Source: Phaeosaccion multiseriatum (Eukaryota; Ochrophyta, other classes). Taken from it: DNA of 64,000 nt. Location: positions 2,356,001-2,420,000 of the forward strand of contig OZ218960.1 of the NCBI GenBank assembly GCA_965112735.1, given 5' to 3'. Under the pieces are notes generated by a model. It did no database searches. It saw only the letters and a program-made list of their open reading frames with translations, and had not been told where the DNA came from. The stretch's first letter is position 1. The number at the start of each line of letters is the position of its first letter. Of the stretch, positions 1-13,750 are shown one piece after another. Both the position numbers and the translations under genes were made by a program.

Positions 1-85
1 AGCCCCTCCCACGGCCATGCCCCGGCACCCCTCGTCCCTTGAACTCACGCCCCCCCCCCTTGACTTCGGTACATACTCATTAACC

Positions 86-128
<43 letters not shown>

Positions 129-129
<1 letters not shown>

Positions 130-1062
130 GTGTTCCTGAACCTTTGGATTCAGGCCTTCAACTCGTACTTTGCCATGGGGTCCCTGCCCGCCTTTGCGCT
201 GGAGAAGCTCACAGTATCGAGAGAGATCGACAATGGACAGTACAGCGCTGGGCAATACTGCATCGTAATGGCTTTGGTGCAGATGCCCTTTGTCTTCATC
301 GGCACCGTCATGGCCGTGGCGCCTGTGTACTGGATCACAGACATGAACGATGACGTGGGCCGTTTCTGGCAGGTGAGTGAGTGAGTGGGTGGGTGAGTGA
401 GTGGGTGGGTGGGTGACGGAGGGACGAAGTGAGTGAGTAAGTGAGTGAGTGAGTGAGTGAGTGAGTGGGGGACAGAAAAGGAGAGAGGAAGAAACAGAAA
501 TTTAAGAGCGTTACCTAACCCATCATCTCTCCCGCCGCTCTGGTAATGCGTCTTTTCGCACACCCTGACGCTTCTTGTATCACCAACACCACCACCACCA
601 CCACCAACCCCACACCAGTACTGCTGCGTGGTGTTTGGGCTGCTGTACTCTATCGAGTCTCTGAGTGTGCTGGTGGGGGCAGCGGTCAAGTACTTCATCT
701 TTGGGCTTGCCATCATGGCCTCCGTCATCTCGTGCGAGTTCATCATGAACGGCTTCTTTGTGGCCGTCGACAACATCCCCTACTTCTATCTCTGGCTGTA
801 CTACATTAGCCCCTTCAAGTACTCCTACGAGGCATGTGTCCACCTCACCTTCAAGGGGCGTCCATTGGACGACTTTGACTCGTGCACGACAACGTGCTTC
901 GGCAACTCAGGAGACGACGTGCTGCAACGACTCGAGAACGGAGGGCCCAACCTGCTGAACATCAATGTCGGGCTGTGGATACTCGTGCTGCTGGGCATCT
1001 CGGCGGTGTATCGCGTTATGCACTATGCGATTCTCAGGAGCCAGCTCATCTCCAAGGAGTAG
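129..1062 (+). CDS. ABCG-type ABC transporter, C-terminal membrane domain (5'-partial)
   Basis: The visible part is the C-terminal half of an ABC-2 type transmembrane domain, as in ABCG/PDR lipid or drug exporters. Exons are 129-372 and 619-1062; the intron (GTGAGT...CCAG) is phase 0. The first exon carries the FAMGSLPAF region and a hydrophobic helix. The second carries a membrane segment (VKYFIFGLAIMASVISCEF), the conserved GFFVAVDNIP and YYISPFKYSYEA stretch typical of ABCG proteins, a Cys-containing loop, and a last helix before the TAG stop. The nucleotide-binding domain and start lie left of the window. The transport substrate cannot be read from this fragment. The exon is preceded by a (CA)n tract ending in the acceptor. 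Family assignment is strong, subfamily weak. Confidence 0.85.
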
Positions 1063-1491
1063 TGTAGTGGACTGCTGGCTGTTGAGGATACAGGATGCAT
1101 TTGAGTACTTGGAACGAGGAGCTTTTGACTTGTCGCTTTGGATTCGCTTCTTCCATACATATATATTTACACGGACATACTTCCCCACTGTGGTACAATA
1201 GAGATTGAAGTAGCCTTTTAGGTGTGTGTGTGTTCTTGGCAGTGAATGTGAATTTCGCACAGCACAACAACACACTTGTAAAACGATAAAATTATCCCTC
1301 TTGTCACCGTCTCGATACGTATTGAGTAGTGGGCTGCTACAGCTGACAGGGGCAAACACACCCCTCCAGCCCCCCCCCCCCCCCCCAACGCCCGCCCCGA
1401 GCGACTTGCGTTTCGACTCCCCCAAGTCCTGCCTGCTCTTGTCGCCTTCTACTAACTAATAGTACTATCAGTATGCCAAGGAACGCCCTGC
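1063..1491. other. convergent intergenic region (3' ends)
   Basis: Lies between the stop codons of the ABC transporter (+) and the unrecognised minus-strand gene. It presumably holds both 3' UTRs and terminators. A C-homopolymer occurs near 1370-1387. No open frame with family resemblance was seen. Confidence 0.6.
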
Positions 1492-2291
1492 TTACGCTCT
1501 GTTCGCCTCCTCAACTCCTGACCCCGCTTCCTCCTCCACAGGCTGCTCCGCGGGCTTCTCCTCGGCCTTATTCTTGTCGCCGTAACCCTCCGTACGCGCG
1601 GCTGCCCGAAAGGTGTTTGTCTTGAGCAACTTGACCAAATTCCTTGTCTGCCCCATATCTCCATTGGTGGGCAGGTCCTTGGCACGGAGCCACACGCGGC
1701 GGGTGCCAAACTTTGTCCGGTTCTTGTTCTTCACACGGCCAAAGGAGTCCATCGCCTCGAGATGCAGAGGCAGCGAATAGAAGCTCACCAGATCCTCCCG
1801 GTTGTGCCACACAGAGACAGTCTCGAAGGTTGGCCGGAAGAGGAAGAAGCTCTTGGCCTGCAGGGACTTTGTGAAGCCAATGACCTTGCCTTGTGATGCC
1901 TCTCTCATTTGGTCAAATAAGCGCTTGGAGTAGTCGTTGAACAGAGAGAACTGGCTCATGGGCACGGATATCCACGTGTGAAGACAGAAATACTCTGTGA
2001 TTGTTGGGTGAGTGAGGGGAGAGAGAGAGAGAGAGGGGGGGGGGGCGCGACCAGGGGGGTTAAGTCAGTCCACTGAAAAGCTTTCTTTCGATTGTCTAGG
2101 ACACCTCAGTTCAGCAGAAGACATGAGGGGAGGGAGGAGGGATCAGGGCCAAACAGGCTAGGTGCTGTACCTGCTTCGGGGTCTAAGTCCTCCTTGGGTG
2201 TTAGGCTCTCCCACGAGGTGAGCCAGGCTGGCACGCTCGAGTCCTCCCTGAACTCAACTGGAGGGACATGATCAGCCTCAAACTTGCCCAT
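1492..2291 (-). CDS. unrecognised protein, possible dimeric alpha-beta barrel fold
   Basis: Two exons on the minus strand: 2171-2291 and 1492-1994. The donor is GTACAG after CCGAAGCAG and the acceptor is CACAG. The intron is phase 1 and the joined frame gives 207 residues. The stretch around residues 70-130 (VSVWHNREDL, then LPLHLEAM) resembles the core of ABM/DUF3291-like dimeric alpha-beta barrels, in which a VW-x5-L strand-helix precedes a His-x-x-(A/V)M helix. This is a weak inference from pattern only. The C-terminal 35 residues are charged and probably disordered (EEKPAEQP, EEEAGSG). No signal peptide or membrane segment is visible. It shares a 420-bp divergent promoter region with the polyketide synthase gene. 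Confidence 0.6.
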
Positions 2292-2711
2292 GTTGTTGTC
2301 GGACCAAGCCTCCTGCCCTCTCCTCCTCCTCTCTCTCTCTCTCTCTCTCTCTCTGTCTGCAGCCGGATGTACTCCCGCGTGGCAAAGTCGCGTTATAAAT
2401 CGATGCTGAGAAAATTGAAAATTCCGAACCCCTGATTGCGGTAACAGTTGCAGGAGTTGCTGGCTTATTATTATGCACGAATTTTCGGAAAATTGATGCG
2501 ACAATTTGCAACTCAGCAACTCCCCAACACTTCATACACGCCAAGTACGGAGTGCACAGAGCTGACAGAAAAAAAGAAAACACGCCGCTACTCCCTTCCT
2601 ACGTAAGGAAAGGGAGTTGTGGGCACAGATAAAAAAAAAGCAGGAGTTAGGCCACACAATTAGCGCCCTATTAAGGCGAAAGATACCTTAGAAAAAAGGA
2701 CGGACATCATC
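2292..2711. promoter_or_regulatory. divergent promoter region between the 1492-2291 gene and the PKS gene
   Basis: A 420-bp spacer separates two head-to-head start codons. It contains a (CT)n tract at about 2326-2353 and an AT-rich TTATAAAT at about 2393-2400 that could serve as a TATA-like element. Both proposals are inference. No coding potential was recognised. Confidence 0.45.
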
Positions 2712-5700
2712 ATGTCGACCCTCCCTGAGCCCGAGTCGAGGTCGAGGTCGAGGTCACGCGGCCGTGCCATCGTTGAAAAGATGAAGGAGAAGGTCCGGGG
2801 AACTCCCTCCCAGTCGCCAGCTCCTCGCGAACGACGCCACAGTGGGACTCGATCCGGTACCCCCTCCCAGTCTCCAGCTCCTCGCGAGCGCCGGGGCGGC
2901 GAGCGGCGTCTGCCGGGGCGCAGCCGGTATAGGGCTGGCTCTGAGCCGTCTGAGGCATCCAATTACAGCCCCACTGAGCGAGGCCTGTCAGAGGGCCCAC
3001 GCGAGCCAATTGCCATTGTTGGCATGGCAGGTTAGTGTAGCTGGGTAAGCCACTGGACTTGTTGCATGGCTGCTGGGCGAAGTTGGGATAGGTGGTGCTT
3101 GTGGTGTCGACTGCTGGCTGAGAGAGCATGACTAAAAGGGGCCATTTAACTATGCACCCCACCACCCTCCTTGCCCTACCAATCACTCGTGCTGCCTACT
3201 CGGTGCAATCTCAATGCTGGTACTCTCTTCCCGTATGAACCCACACATACACGCACACGCCCAGGGATCTACCCCAATGGCTTGGAGAACAGCTTTGCCT
3301 TCCTCACCGCTCTCCGAGAGGGGGAGAGTCTCGTCAAGACCGTCCCCGCAGAGAGAAGCATTCTCAGCTCAAACATGGCTCGCAACGAGGTCAAGCACAC
3401 GGAAGGCGAGAGTGCGAAGGTGCGTGTATTCCTGAGGACGGGTTGTTGATAGGAGAAGCACAGCAAAGGCCCTCCTGCGTTGTGCATAACGCTCCTTCGG
3501 AAGCGGCCCTCCTTTCTCTCTCCGTTTGTACTATGTGGCGTCGAGAGAATAATTCCTCCCCTTCCCCTCCCCCCCTTCTCCCTCCTCTCCCTCGGTCCAC
3601 ACACATACAAATGCACACCCACTTTCGCTCTCATCCCTCTCTCTCATCTATCTCCATCTCTATCTCTATATTTCTCTCTCTCTCTCTTCTCTTGCACCCA
3701 GTACGACATCGGGGGCGTGACTTCGGCAAGGGGCACCTGGATCAACGACTACTCCTCCGCAGACCTCAGTTTCTTCGACCTCAAGATGGATGAGGCCATA
3801 GCTCAAGACAGGCAGACCCTCAAACTGCTCGAGGCCAGCTATCACGCCATCCAAGACGCCGGACTCACACTGGAAGACGTGCAGGTACAGCCGACGGCCT
3901 CAACACACACCACCATCGTCACCACCTTCCACAACCACCACACCATCATCATCACTCACCCACCCACCCACCCACCTGTCGTTTCATCCCTTCATTCATT
4001 CAGGACAAGCTGACGACAGGCGTGTTTGTCGGCAACATGAGCTACGACTCTCAAATCTTGAGTGCCCACGCAACCTCAGTGCACTCCACCGCCTATGACG
4101 TCACCTCGGGCGGAAGCATGATGTGAGTGAGTGCGTGAGCAAGTGTGAAAGCCGTCTTGGGGGTGTGGATGAATACACCACCTTCACTCATCACATGGTT
4201 GCATATCCATCTCCCTCCCGCGCTGCTGTGCGGCCTGAGCAATACAAAACATCACCAAATCCATGTCCGCACCACTAGCAGCTCACCCCCGCCCACACTT
4301 CTACCCTCCCCTGCACCTGCATGTCTGTACAACACCTATCCCTCTATAGCGCCAACCGAGTGAGCTTTGCCCTGAACCTGAAGGGTCCCTCGGTCACCAT
4401 GGACACCGCCTGCTCTTCTTCCGGCTACGCGCTGGTAAGATGCACAGATACAGATAGATACAGATAGATACAGATAGATACAGATACAGATAGATACAGA
4501 TAGATACAGATAGATACAGATAGATACAGATAGATACAGATAGATACCAGGGAAGGAAAGGAGCGAGGCTGGGCTGCTGGGTGTTCTTGTGTTCGTGAGC
4601 GGTATGGTACTCTTTCTCCCCTCTTTTTGTTGCAAGTGAAGGGGAAGCAAGAAGAGAAGAGACACATCGGTTCGACACGGCTCTACCTCCACGCAAACGC
4701 CCGGGCCGCGGCCTCGGGGGGGGGGGGGGGGTGGGGGGAAAGCAAACGGCAAAGCCAACAAGACAGCACGAACCCCCTCACCCTCACCCTCACCCTCACC
4801 CTGATATGTATCTTACAGCCTCGTCCTGGTCCTCCCCCCTCGCTCCCTCGCTCACTCCCTCCTCCTTCTCACCCCTCGAATGTGTGTGCTTCAGGCCGTG
4901 GCAAGCAACTTCATACTCACGGGAGCGTGTGACGTGGCTATCGTGGCCGGAGTGAACTTGCTTCAAGCCATGTCCATGTTTCAAACGGCAAGCGTCGCAG
5001 GTGTGTGTGTGTGTGGGTGGGTGGTGGTGAAGGAATGTGAAGGAATGCTCTCACTATCACTAGAACAAGTTGCTCTTGCCTGGGCAGTGGGTGCTGGAAG
5101 AGCCATTCATTTGAGGCTTTCCTGCCCCTCTTCCAGTCATATAGGAAGCAAGCAAGCAACACCTGATTTGATTCGCCCCCTCCCCTCTCCTCTCTTACAT
5201 ACGCAAACTTGCTTAGGCATGCTTGCTCCGGATGGGCGATGTAAGACTTACTCCGACAAGGCCAACGGGTATGGGAGGGGGGAAGCCATTGCCGTAGTGG
5301 TGCTTGTGAGGGAAAACGTGCTTCTCTCTCGCGTGGAGAGGGTGAGGGCTTATGCTGAGCTCATGGCGTACGGTGTGAACAGTGATGGGCAGACGGTGGT
5401 GCCAATTGTTCGACCCTCCTCTTCGCAGCAACAGGTGCTCTTCAGGAAGTAAGTACAAGGAAGGAAGGAAGGAAGGAAGGAAGGACAAAGGAAGGGTTCC
5501 CGTCGTGCCTCTGTGTCTCTCTCCCTCCTGTGTATGTCTTGACGCAACTGGGACCACTGACAAACGCACGCGTTTTCATCATCCTAAATCTGCCGTCCTT
5601 CACACCACAGGGTTGTGCAGCAAGCCGGCGTCACTCCCTCCGATGTAAGTATCCGTAGACAATCCACTCCCTGCCTGCCCATATGCCTGCCCGCCCATAC

Positions 5701-8700
5701 GCTGCCGTGTTTGGGGTTGCACGTCCCCCCCCTTGGGTCGGCCTCCCCCCCCGCCCCTTTGGCTTGCACCGCTCTTGCATCACCTCACCTCACTTCTCTT
5801 CATCCGCGCACTTTTCAATCTGTGAATCCATTGGACAATCGACAACAACAACAACAACACAACGACAACAACGACAACGACAACAACGACAACGACAACA
5901 ACAACAACAACAACAACAACAACGATAGGTGACGTACGTGGAGATGCACGGCACTGGTACACAGGCTGGAGACATGGCGGAGACCACTGCCGTGGGGGAG
6001 ATCTATGGACGCAACTCTGGCAGGTAAGTTTTTGTTGTCAGCAAGTTGGTCATCCAGTCACTCTTGCCTTGCCCCTATCCCCCCCCCCCCACCTCCTCCC
6101 TCTTGTCCTGACTTTCACTCTCGTCCCCTCCCGCTCACCTCTCCTTCTCACCCGTAACTCTTGTATTCACTCCCCCTCTCACGCTCACAGAGACGTTGAT
6201 TCCAACCCCGTCCGTATCGGCTCCGTCAAGAGCAACATCAACCACACGGAGGGAGCTGCGGCCATCTGCGGCCTGCACAAGGTCCGTTAGTGTTGATTGG
6301 GTTGTTTGCTTCGCCAGTCGGAACTGTTTTTGCGCAAACAAAGGGGCAGCGGAAAGGAGAGAGAGAAACGTGATGATGAGCTCGGGTAGGGTGAAACTGT
6401 GAAAGCGCTGTTGTGTAGAGGGTGCTGGTGCTCAGTGGAGGAGAGATGTCCTCACCATCCTTCTGTGTGTGCGTGTGCGCGCGCGTGTGTGTGTTTCAAC
6501 CTCATCATGGTCATCATCATCATCCTCATCATCATCATCATCATCCTCCTCCTCCCCCTCCTTCTCCTTCCCCTTCTTCTCCTCCTCCTCCTCCTCCTCC
6601 TCCCCCTCCCCCTCCTCCTCCTCCTCGCTCCTCTGCACTGTCCACTCCGCTGTCCACCATACCAGGTGTTGCTCCAACTCCACCAGAACGTGATCCTTCC
6701 CAGCGCCATTGTCAAACCCTTGCGTGTTGACATTCCCTTCGATAGTCTGGGCGTAGAGGTTGCTCAGAAGTCGATCGGTTGGCGCAACAATCGGTAAGTC
6801 TAAGTCGTCCTGTCCACCCAAAGGCGCATACAAAGCGATGGTTACACGCATATACACACCCAGCGCATGTTGACCAAGTGCTGCGCCAATGCGCTGAATG
6901 ACACGCGCCGCATAAGTCATAGCCACAGGTACAGTTACACCAGGAAATGGAAACACTCAGCAACCCTCACCTTGCTCCCGCCGTCCCGGCCCGTCCTCCC
7001 TCACCACCACCACCACCACCACCACCACCACCACCCCCACCAGACAAGCTGCACTGAACCTGTTGCGCGATCCTGCAGCGGAGGACATGGATGCCGGTGA
7101 CGTCATCAACCAAGGAAGGCGCGTCGCTGCTGTCAACTCCTTTGGATATGGCGGCTCGAATAGTTGCTTCGTTGTTGGAGATGCCCCCGGTAACTGGCCT
7201 ACGCATGGAGAGGCGGACAGCTCTGCAACCTCCGCTGCGGTGCCCAACACGGCCACCACCTTCCCCTTGGCCGTGTCTGCCAGGAGCGAAGGTGCGTTGC
7301 CGTGGATAGATAGTGATAGATGAGATTAGCTATCGTTTGAATGTGTGGAAAGCTTTGGCTTCTCTTCAACACAAGGGGTCTGGCCGGAGTGGAGTGGCAA
7401 AGAGGGTGGAGAAGTGATGGTGCCAGAACCCTTGCTGCCTTGCCCTGCCCATATGCCTGCCTTGCCTTACTTGTGCACATGCGCCACCACCACGCGCTTC
7501 ACTGCGTTCTCACACGCATTACACACACCTGCCTGTCTAACCATGTACCCCTCTATCCTCTCTATCCTCTCTCTCTGTCTCTATCTGTCTATCTATCTAT
7601 CTATCTATCCGTCCAACTTATCATTTTTCCTTCCATCTATCCCTCTATTTTATCCTCTACGTTTCCTCTTATCCATCCATCTATCCATCCTCCCATCTAT
7701 CCTTTTATCTATCCATCCATCTATCCATCCATCTATCTATCCTTTGTCTGTCCATCCATCCATGCATCCATTAGGCGCATTGGTGGACAGCCTGCTGCAG
7801 CTTGCAAGGTTCATCGAACTCCGCCAGTCTGAGCTGAGCTGGTTCGACGCCGCCCACTCCGCCCACCAAATGATGCGCGACGAGCACATTGTGCGCAACC
7901 ACATCCGCCAGCTCAGCAAGAAGGGGAGCAGCAAGGGCTTTGGACTCTCCTCCGGCTCTTCCATGTCGAAGCTGCACACTTCTGGTACTCTCCGTCACGT
8001 CAGTCAAAGGTCCAAGACTGCCCGACACGAGTAAGTTGGCTATGCACACCTAAGTATTCTTACGTATGTTCGCTGGGCACACACTCTCAAGTATTTTTGT
8101 GACTTAGAACTAAAACACCCACCCGTCATCCAATTAGGGACCTCTCATGTTCGACTCTAACACATACACCCCCCCCCCCCTTTTCTTTTGCTGCTCTCCA
8201 TCCTCCTTCTCCCCTCACTCACTTCCCACCCACTCACTCACTCACTCACTCACTCACTCACTCACTCTTCTCAGTGGGGTGGACATTCTCTCTAGTGTGT
8301 CCTATACCCTCATGAACTTCACCGACCGCCACAACATGCAAGCAGCCGTCGTGGCCTCCACTGCCAAAGAGGCTTGCTCCCGTCTTCGTGCCCTTGCCGA
8401 GAAGCTCAAGCCTGCCGATGGAGGAAGGCCGAAGGACTTTGGGAGGCCCGGAGGGAACCCCAAGACTGTGTACGAGATGCGGATGGGCAAGAAGAAGAAG
8501 AAGGAGACAGAGAATGTTGCCTTTGTGTTCAGCGGTCAGGGATCGCAGTGGTTCGGAATGGGACGGGATTTGATGAAGAGCGACCCAGGTTAGTGCATGT
8601 AGTTGGTTAGTTAGTTTGTTGAGTGAGTGGTTGGTTAGTTATTGAGTTATTTGGGGTGGGTGGTTGGTCGGTATGCGCATTTTACAGTCCTCTCCATAAC

Positions 8701-11700
8701 CCCACCCCATCCCATCCCTTCCCTAACTTAACTTGCCCTACCCTCCCCTCGCCTCCCCTACCCCTACCCCGTACATAAACTTAAAAAAACACACATAACA
8801 CATGCCCCGTTCCTTCCTTCCTTCCTTCCTTCCTTCCTTCCTTCCTTCCTTCCTTCCTTCCTCCTTCCTTCCTCCTTCCCACCACCACAGAGTTTTACGC
8901 CGACGTGCACCACGTGTCATCCCTGGGTCAGAAGTATGGGCTCAAGTTCAGTGTGCTGGAGGAGCTCAAGAAGGACGAGGAGTCGAGCATCGTGGACACC
9001 AACCTTGTGGCTCAGCTGGCCATCTTCTCCATGCACTACGCGTGCGCACAGAGACTCCTTCGTAGTGGCGTCTCGCCCAACATCGTCGGTGAGTGGGAGT
9101 GGGACAGGAAGGGTGTGTGGGGGGGAGTGTGACTGGGTAGGTGGGTGGGTGGGTGGGTGGGTGGGGTGACTCTTTTTTCTCTCTCTCTCTCTCTCTCTTT
9201 CTTTCTCTCCCTTTCCCTCTCCCTCTCTTTCTCTCCGTCCACTTCTCCCTGGCTCTTCCTCATTGTCTTCCCCCAACCCCCCCTCCACCATGCATTCCAC
9301 ACACTCTCCTTCTGTCCTTTGCTCCTCTGCTCCTCTCCAGTCGGTCACTCCCTCGGCGACATCTCCGCTGCATGGCTCGCCGGAGCAATTTCCCTCGAGG
9401 AAGCCGTGCAAGTGGTCGTCGCACGTTGCACCCTCCAACAACGAGTGGCCAATGGCACCGGGCGCATGGCCGCTGTGTCACTGTCCCCTGCCGAAGCCAA
9501 GAAGTACATTGAGGAAGTGGCGCACATTGGGCAGGTGGAGATCGCTGCCATCAACACGTACAACTCCATCACCGTGTCGGGACACTTGGAGGCTGTGGAC
9601 GCCCTTGCCAAGGTATGTCAGCTGAGAAAGCTCCCGATGAAAGCTTCTCTTCTGGCATCTTGTAGGAAATACTTGTCTCTGCCCCTAGTGTGCCTTGCAG
9701 TTGTGATCCGATAATTCGCGGCCTATCTCTTTGTGAGTACTATCCCCCCTGCAACTGACTGTCTTGCCTTTCTTTCTTCCTTTCTTCCTCCCTCTCTCTC
9801 TCCCTCCCTCCCTCCCGCCCTCCCTCCCGTCCTCCCTCTCTCCCTCCTTCCCTCCCTCCCTCCCTCCCTCCCTTCCTCCCTCCCTTCCTTCCTTCCTTCC
9901 TTCCTTCCTTCCTTCCTTCCCGCCACACATACATACACAACCCACTCCACCCACTTGCTTGCCTATCTATCATCATCACATCAACAGAATTGCGAGGCAA
10001 AAGGCATCTTCGCACGCACTCTCCTCACCGAGTGTGCCTTCCACAGCTACCAAATGGACCCCATCGAGGCGGACTTCAAGGCCAAGCTCGCCGACATCCA
10101 GAGCAAGATCCCCTCCCTCTCGCTGCTCTCCACCGTCACCGGCAAGGCGGTGCTGGGCTCCCAGTACGACGCCGATTATTGGTGGAAGAACTGTAGGGGC
10201 TCGGTGCACTTTGCGCCTGCCATAGAGGCCATTCTCGACTCAGGTGCGTTGTGGTGTGTGTGTGTGTGTGTGTAGGTGTGTGTGTAGGTGTGTGTGTAGG
10301 TGTGTGTGTAGGTGTGGTTGTGCGTGTATGTAAGTGTGTGTGTATGGCTGTGTGTGTGTGCGGGTGTGTGTGTGTGTGTGTGTGTGTGAGTGTGAGTGTG
10401 GGTGTGCGTTTGCATGATGCGGCTGTGTTGTTGTCGCTTGACCTTCCTTTGACTTAACTGCTAGTTTGGCTGCTAGTGTCGGTCGGTCAGCCCTTTCCGT
10501 CGGTCGGTATCCATCTTCGTTCTTGGTGGTTGGTGGCGTGTTCCATACGATACAACGGACAAAAGAAAAGAGCAGGCGTGTGAGCTCCTAACTTACTCGA
10601 AGTAACTCCCTCCCTTCCCACGCTACCCCCAACCTCTACCTCTCCGCTGTGCCTCTCTTTGCCGCTCCACAGGCTGCCGTGTCTTCGTGGAGATTGGTGC
10701 CCGTCCCGTGTTGGCCAGCTACATCTCCGAACTGTCCGAGTCCATGAACATCGAGCCCAAGGACCTGCTGCTCGTGTCTGCACTGCCCAACCGTCCGACC
10801 AAGAAGTTCCCCACGCCCATCCGTTCAGATGAGCACCTCATGGCGGCCACCACTTGGCTGCACCTTGCTGGGCTGGCCGTTCGATGGGACAAGGTCAGTT
10901 AGTTGCGTGTGCGTGCGTGTACGTGCAGTCGGGTTTATGGTCTTTCTTTAGAACGGAGGAGACAAAGGAGGTAAACACTAGACAAGAGAGAAAGATGTCA
11001 CTTTACTTCTCCCTTGCTCACACCCACAACCATACCCACCGCCACCTTCCAATGTTCCTACCATCCGTACTTTCATACTCTCTCTCTTTTACACACACAC
11101 ACACATACAGGTGCTACCCGTGCACGAGCGAGTGCGTGTGCCCCTCTACCCGTACGACCGCTCCTACGTGCACTACCACGAGTCGCTGGGCCGCGTGCCT
11201 CGCTCCATCCACGAGCTCCTCGGCCACCGACTGACCCAGGCCGTGCCCGCTTTCCGTCATGACTTGGCCGTCTTTGAGAAGAAGATTAGCCCGGGAGAGC
11301 TTGGGTATCTTTGGGACCACGTGGTCATGGGCTTTGGGGCCATCCTCCCTGGTGCGGCTTTTGCGGAGATGGTAACGGCGGCTGCTATGGAGGCGACGGG
11401 TGTGCTGGCGGCGGCAGGGCCGGGAGGGGGAGGAGGAGGAGGAGGAGGAGGAGGAGGAGGAGGAGAAGGGGGAGGAGGGCAAGCAGGAGGAGGAGCAGGA
11501 GGGGCTTCTACCATTTCTCCAGGGTTGTCAGCAGCAATGGGTTCAACAGCGCAGAACCACAGCCACGGCCGCACGGCCAAGCTGCACCACATCGATCTCA
11601 TCAAAACCATCCCCTTGCAAGGCTTGCCGCTCATCCGCACCCGCGTCAAGGCCATGTGGCCGCCTCGATCCAAGGCGGCGCTGCTCACGGCAGAGGTCAT

Positions 11701-12926
11701 CGTGTACTCTGTGCTCAACGGAGGGAATGAGATGCTGCACGCCTCAGCTGAGGTGAGCGTCTTCGACCTTGCTCTTCCGGCCACCCCGACCGCAGCCCTC
11801 CCCGCTCTGCCGGCACCACCATCAGCCGTTGGTGATTCAGCAGACGAGGAGGGCGCTGCTACGGCTCCTCTCCCCCCTGTGGTGGGCAAGTGGGTATCGG
11901 CAGGCGGAGGGATTAAGCGCAGCATCTCCCAGGAGACTTTTTACGGAGAGATTACCAAGAGTTTCGGCTTCCAGTACGGCCCGGCCTTCGCGCGGTGCGA
12001 AGTGGCCCTCGTGCTGGAGGATGGCACCGTGTGCGCGTCCCAGCCGGCCCATGTGACTGCAACTGCAACTGCTGCTGCTGCTGCTGCGCCCCCCCCTCCT
12101 GCCCACACCCGTCGGCTGTCTCCACAAGAGGCCGCTGAAGAGGCGGAGCAGCTGCACATCGCCACGTTGGCGAGTTTAATCGGTGCCAAGTTCCGTGGAG
12201 CGGCGTCGCTGCTACACCCAACCGTGCTGGATGTGGCCTTTCAGCTCAGCATCTTGCTCGTGGATGCGCCAGAGGTAAGCAAGAAAGGGAGGAAGGCAGG
12301 AGGGGAGGGGGGGGAAACAGCTCTGTGTGTTTTGTGTGCTCTGCACTGGACCCTCTTGGGGCTTCTCCTCATTTACATTCACTCGCTTACCCACTCACTC
12401 ACTCACTCACTCACTCACTCACTCACTCACTCACTCACTCACACTCATTTACCCACTCTCTCACCTACCCACTCACTTTCCCACTCACTCCCTCACTCAC
12501 TCACTCCCTCACTCACTCCCTCACTCACTCACTCACTCACTCACCAACCTCGGCAGGGGGAGGGTGGCGATGACTCATCCGCCAACCTGTTGCCCGGTCG
12601 TGTGAGAGACCTTGTCGTACACGCCGCTTGTGCTGACCTGCCCTCCTCCAGTCAGCTGTGGATGAAGCTCCAGCAGGCCCCCGCATTCGACTCCATGCGC
12701 GAGGTCACCATCCACTGCTTGACTGGCGACGGCTTCAGGGTGTTTGACTGCATCCTGCAGCTGCGCAGTCTGACTGATCCCAAGCCGCCCGTTGTGAGGG
12801 GGCCGTACTACGCGGTGAGTGTTATGTGTATGTGTGTGTGTGAGTGTGAGTGTGTGTGTGTATGTGGGTATGCGTTCCACACCATTTCGATAAGTCAGCA
12901 GCACTCACACCAATACTCACACCTCA

Positions 12927-12961
<35 letters not shown>

Positions 12962-13715
12962 CAGCTGCGCGGCTTGGGCACCGAGGACGAGAAGCGAAAG
13001 AGAGAGGCCCTGCAGCAAGAGATCGAAGACGCGTACGAGGGATGGATGCGGCCCCCGGACGAGAAGGAGGAGAAGGCGAAGAAGGCCGAGGAGGCACTGA
13101 CGCAAGTGTCCGTGTCGGATCAGGTCATGGCGTCGGTGTGGGAGACGCTGCCCCCTGGTCTCATTGCGTCGTTGGCCGTGGAGGGCGCGGAGGAGGAGGA
13201 AGTTGCCAGGGTCAAGGAGACAAGTGAGTGCTTGTTAAGAGTGCGTGCTGCGAGGGCAAAGAGGGCTCCGAGTGCCTCGGGTTGGGGGTGTGGTTTGTCT
13301 GATTGGGAGGGGGGAGGGGGGGGGAGGAGGAGCGCACCGCTAGGAGAGAGAAAGAGAGAGTGCCAAAGTACAAAGTACAAAGTACAAAGGAAAGCCGCTC
13401 AGCGTTTGTTAGGCTCGTCCGTCTTTCCATCATGGTCTGTACTCATGCTTGCACTCATGCTTGTACTCCCCCCCTCATGTCTGTTACCTGCCAATCGTGG
13501 CTGCTTCTTGCCTGTGCTGACAGAGGACACAGCTGGGCTCGTTGTGGTGGCGTGGAGCCCAGAGTCTACCGTCGCTCTAGCCAGCGCCATGGAAGCTGCT
13601 TGCCTCAAGGCGGGCGGAGCAGGTGAGTGAGTGAGTGAGTGAGTGAGTGAGTCGGTATTGGGAGGCACTGTACTATTCTACACCGCATACAAAAGAGTAC
13701 TCAATTGGTCTGTCT

Positions 13716-13750
<35 letters not shown>

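Noticed and set aside
11111-13630. One continuous 839-codon frame through the PKS DH region
   Set aside because: Introns at 12275-12556, 12815-12964 and 13224-13523 happen to be partly open. The repeat-encoded peptides would interrupt conserved domain sequence, and splicing keeps phase.
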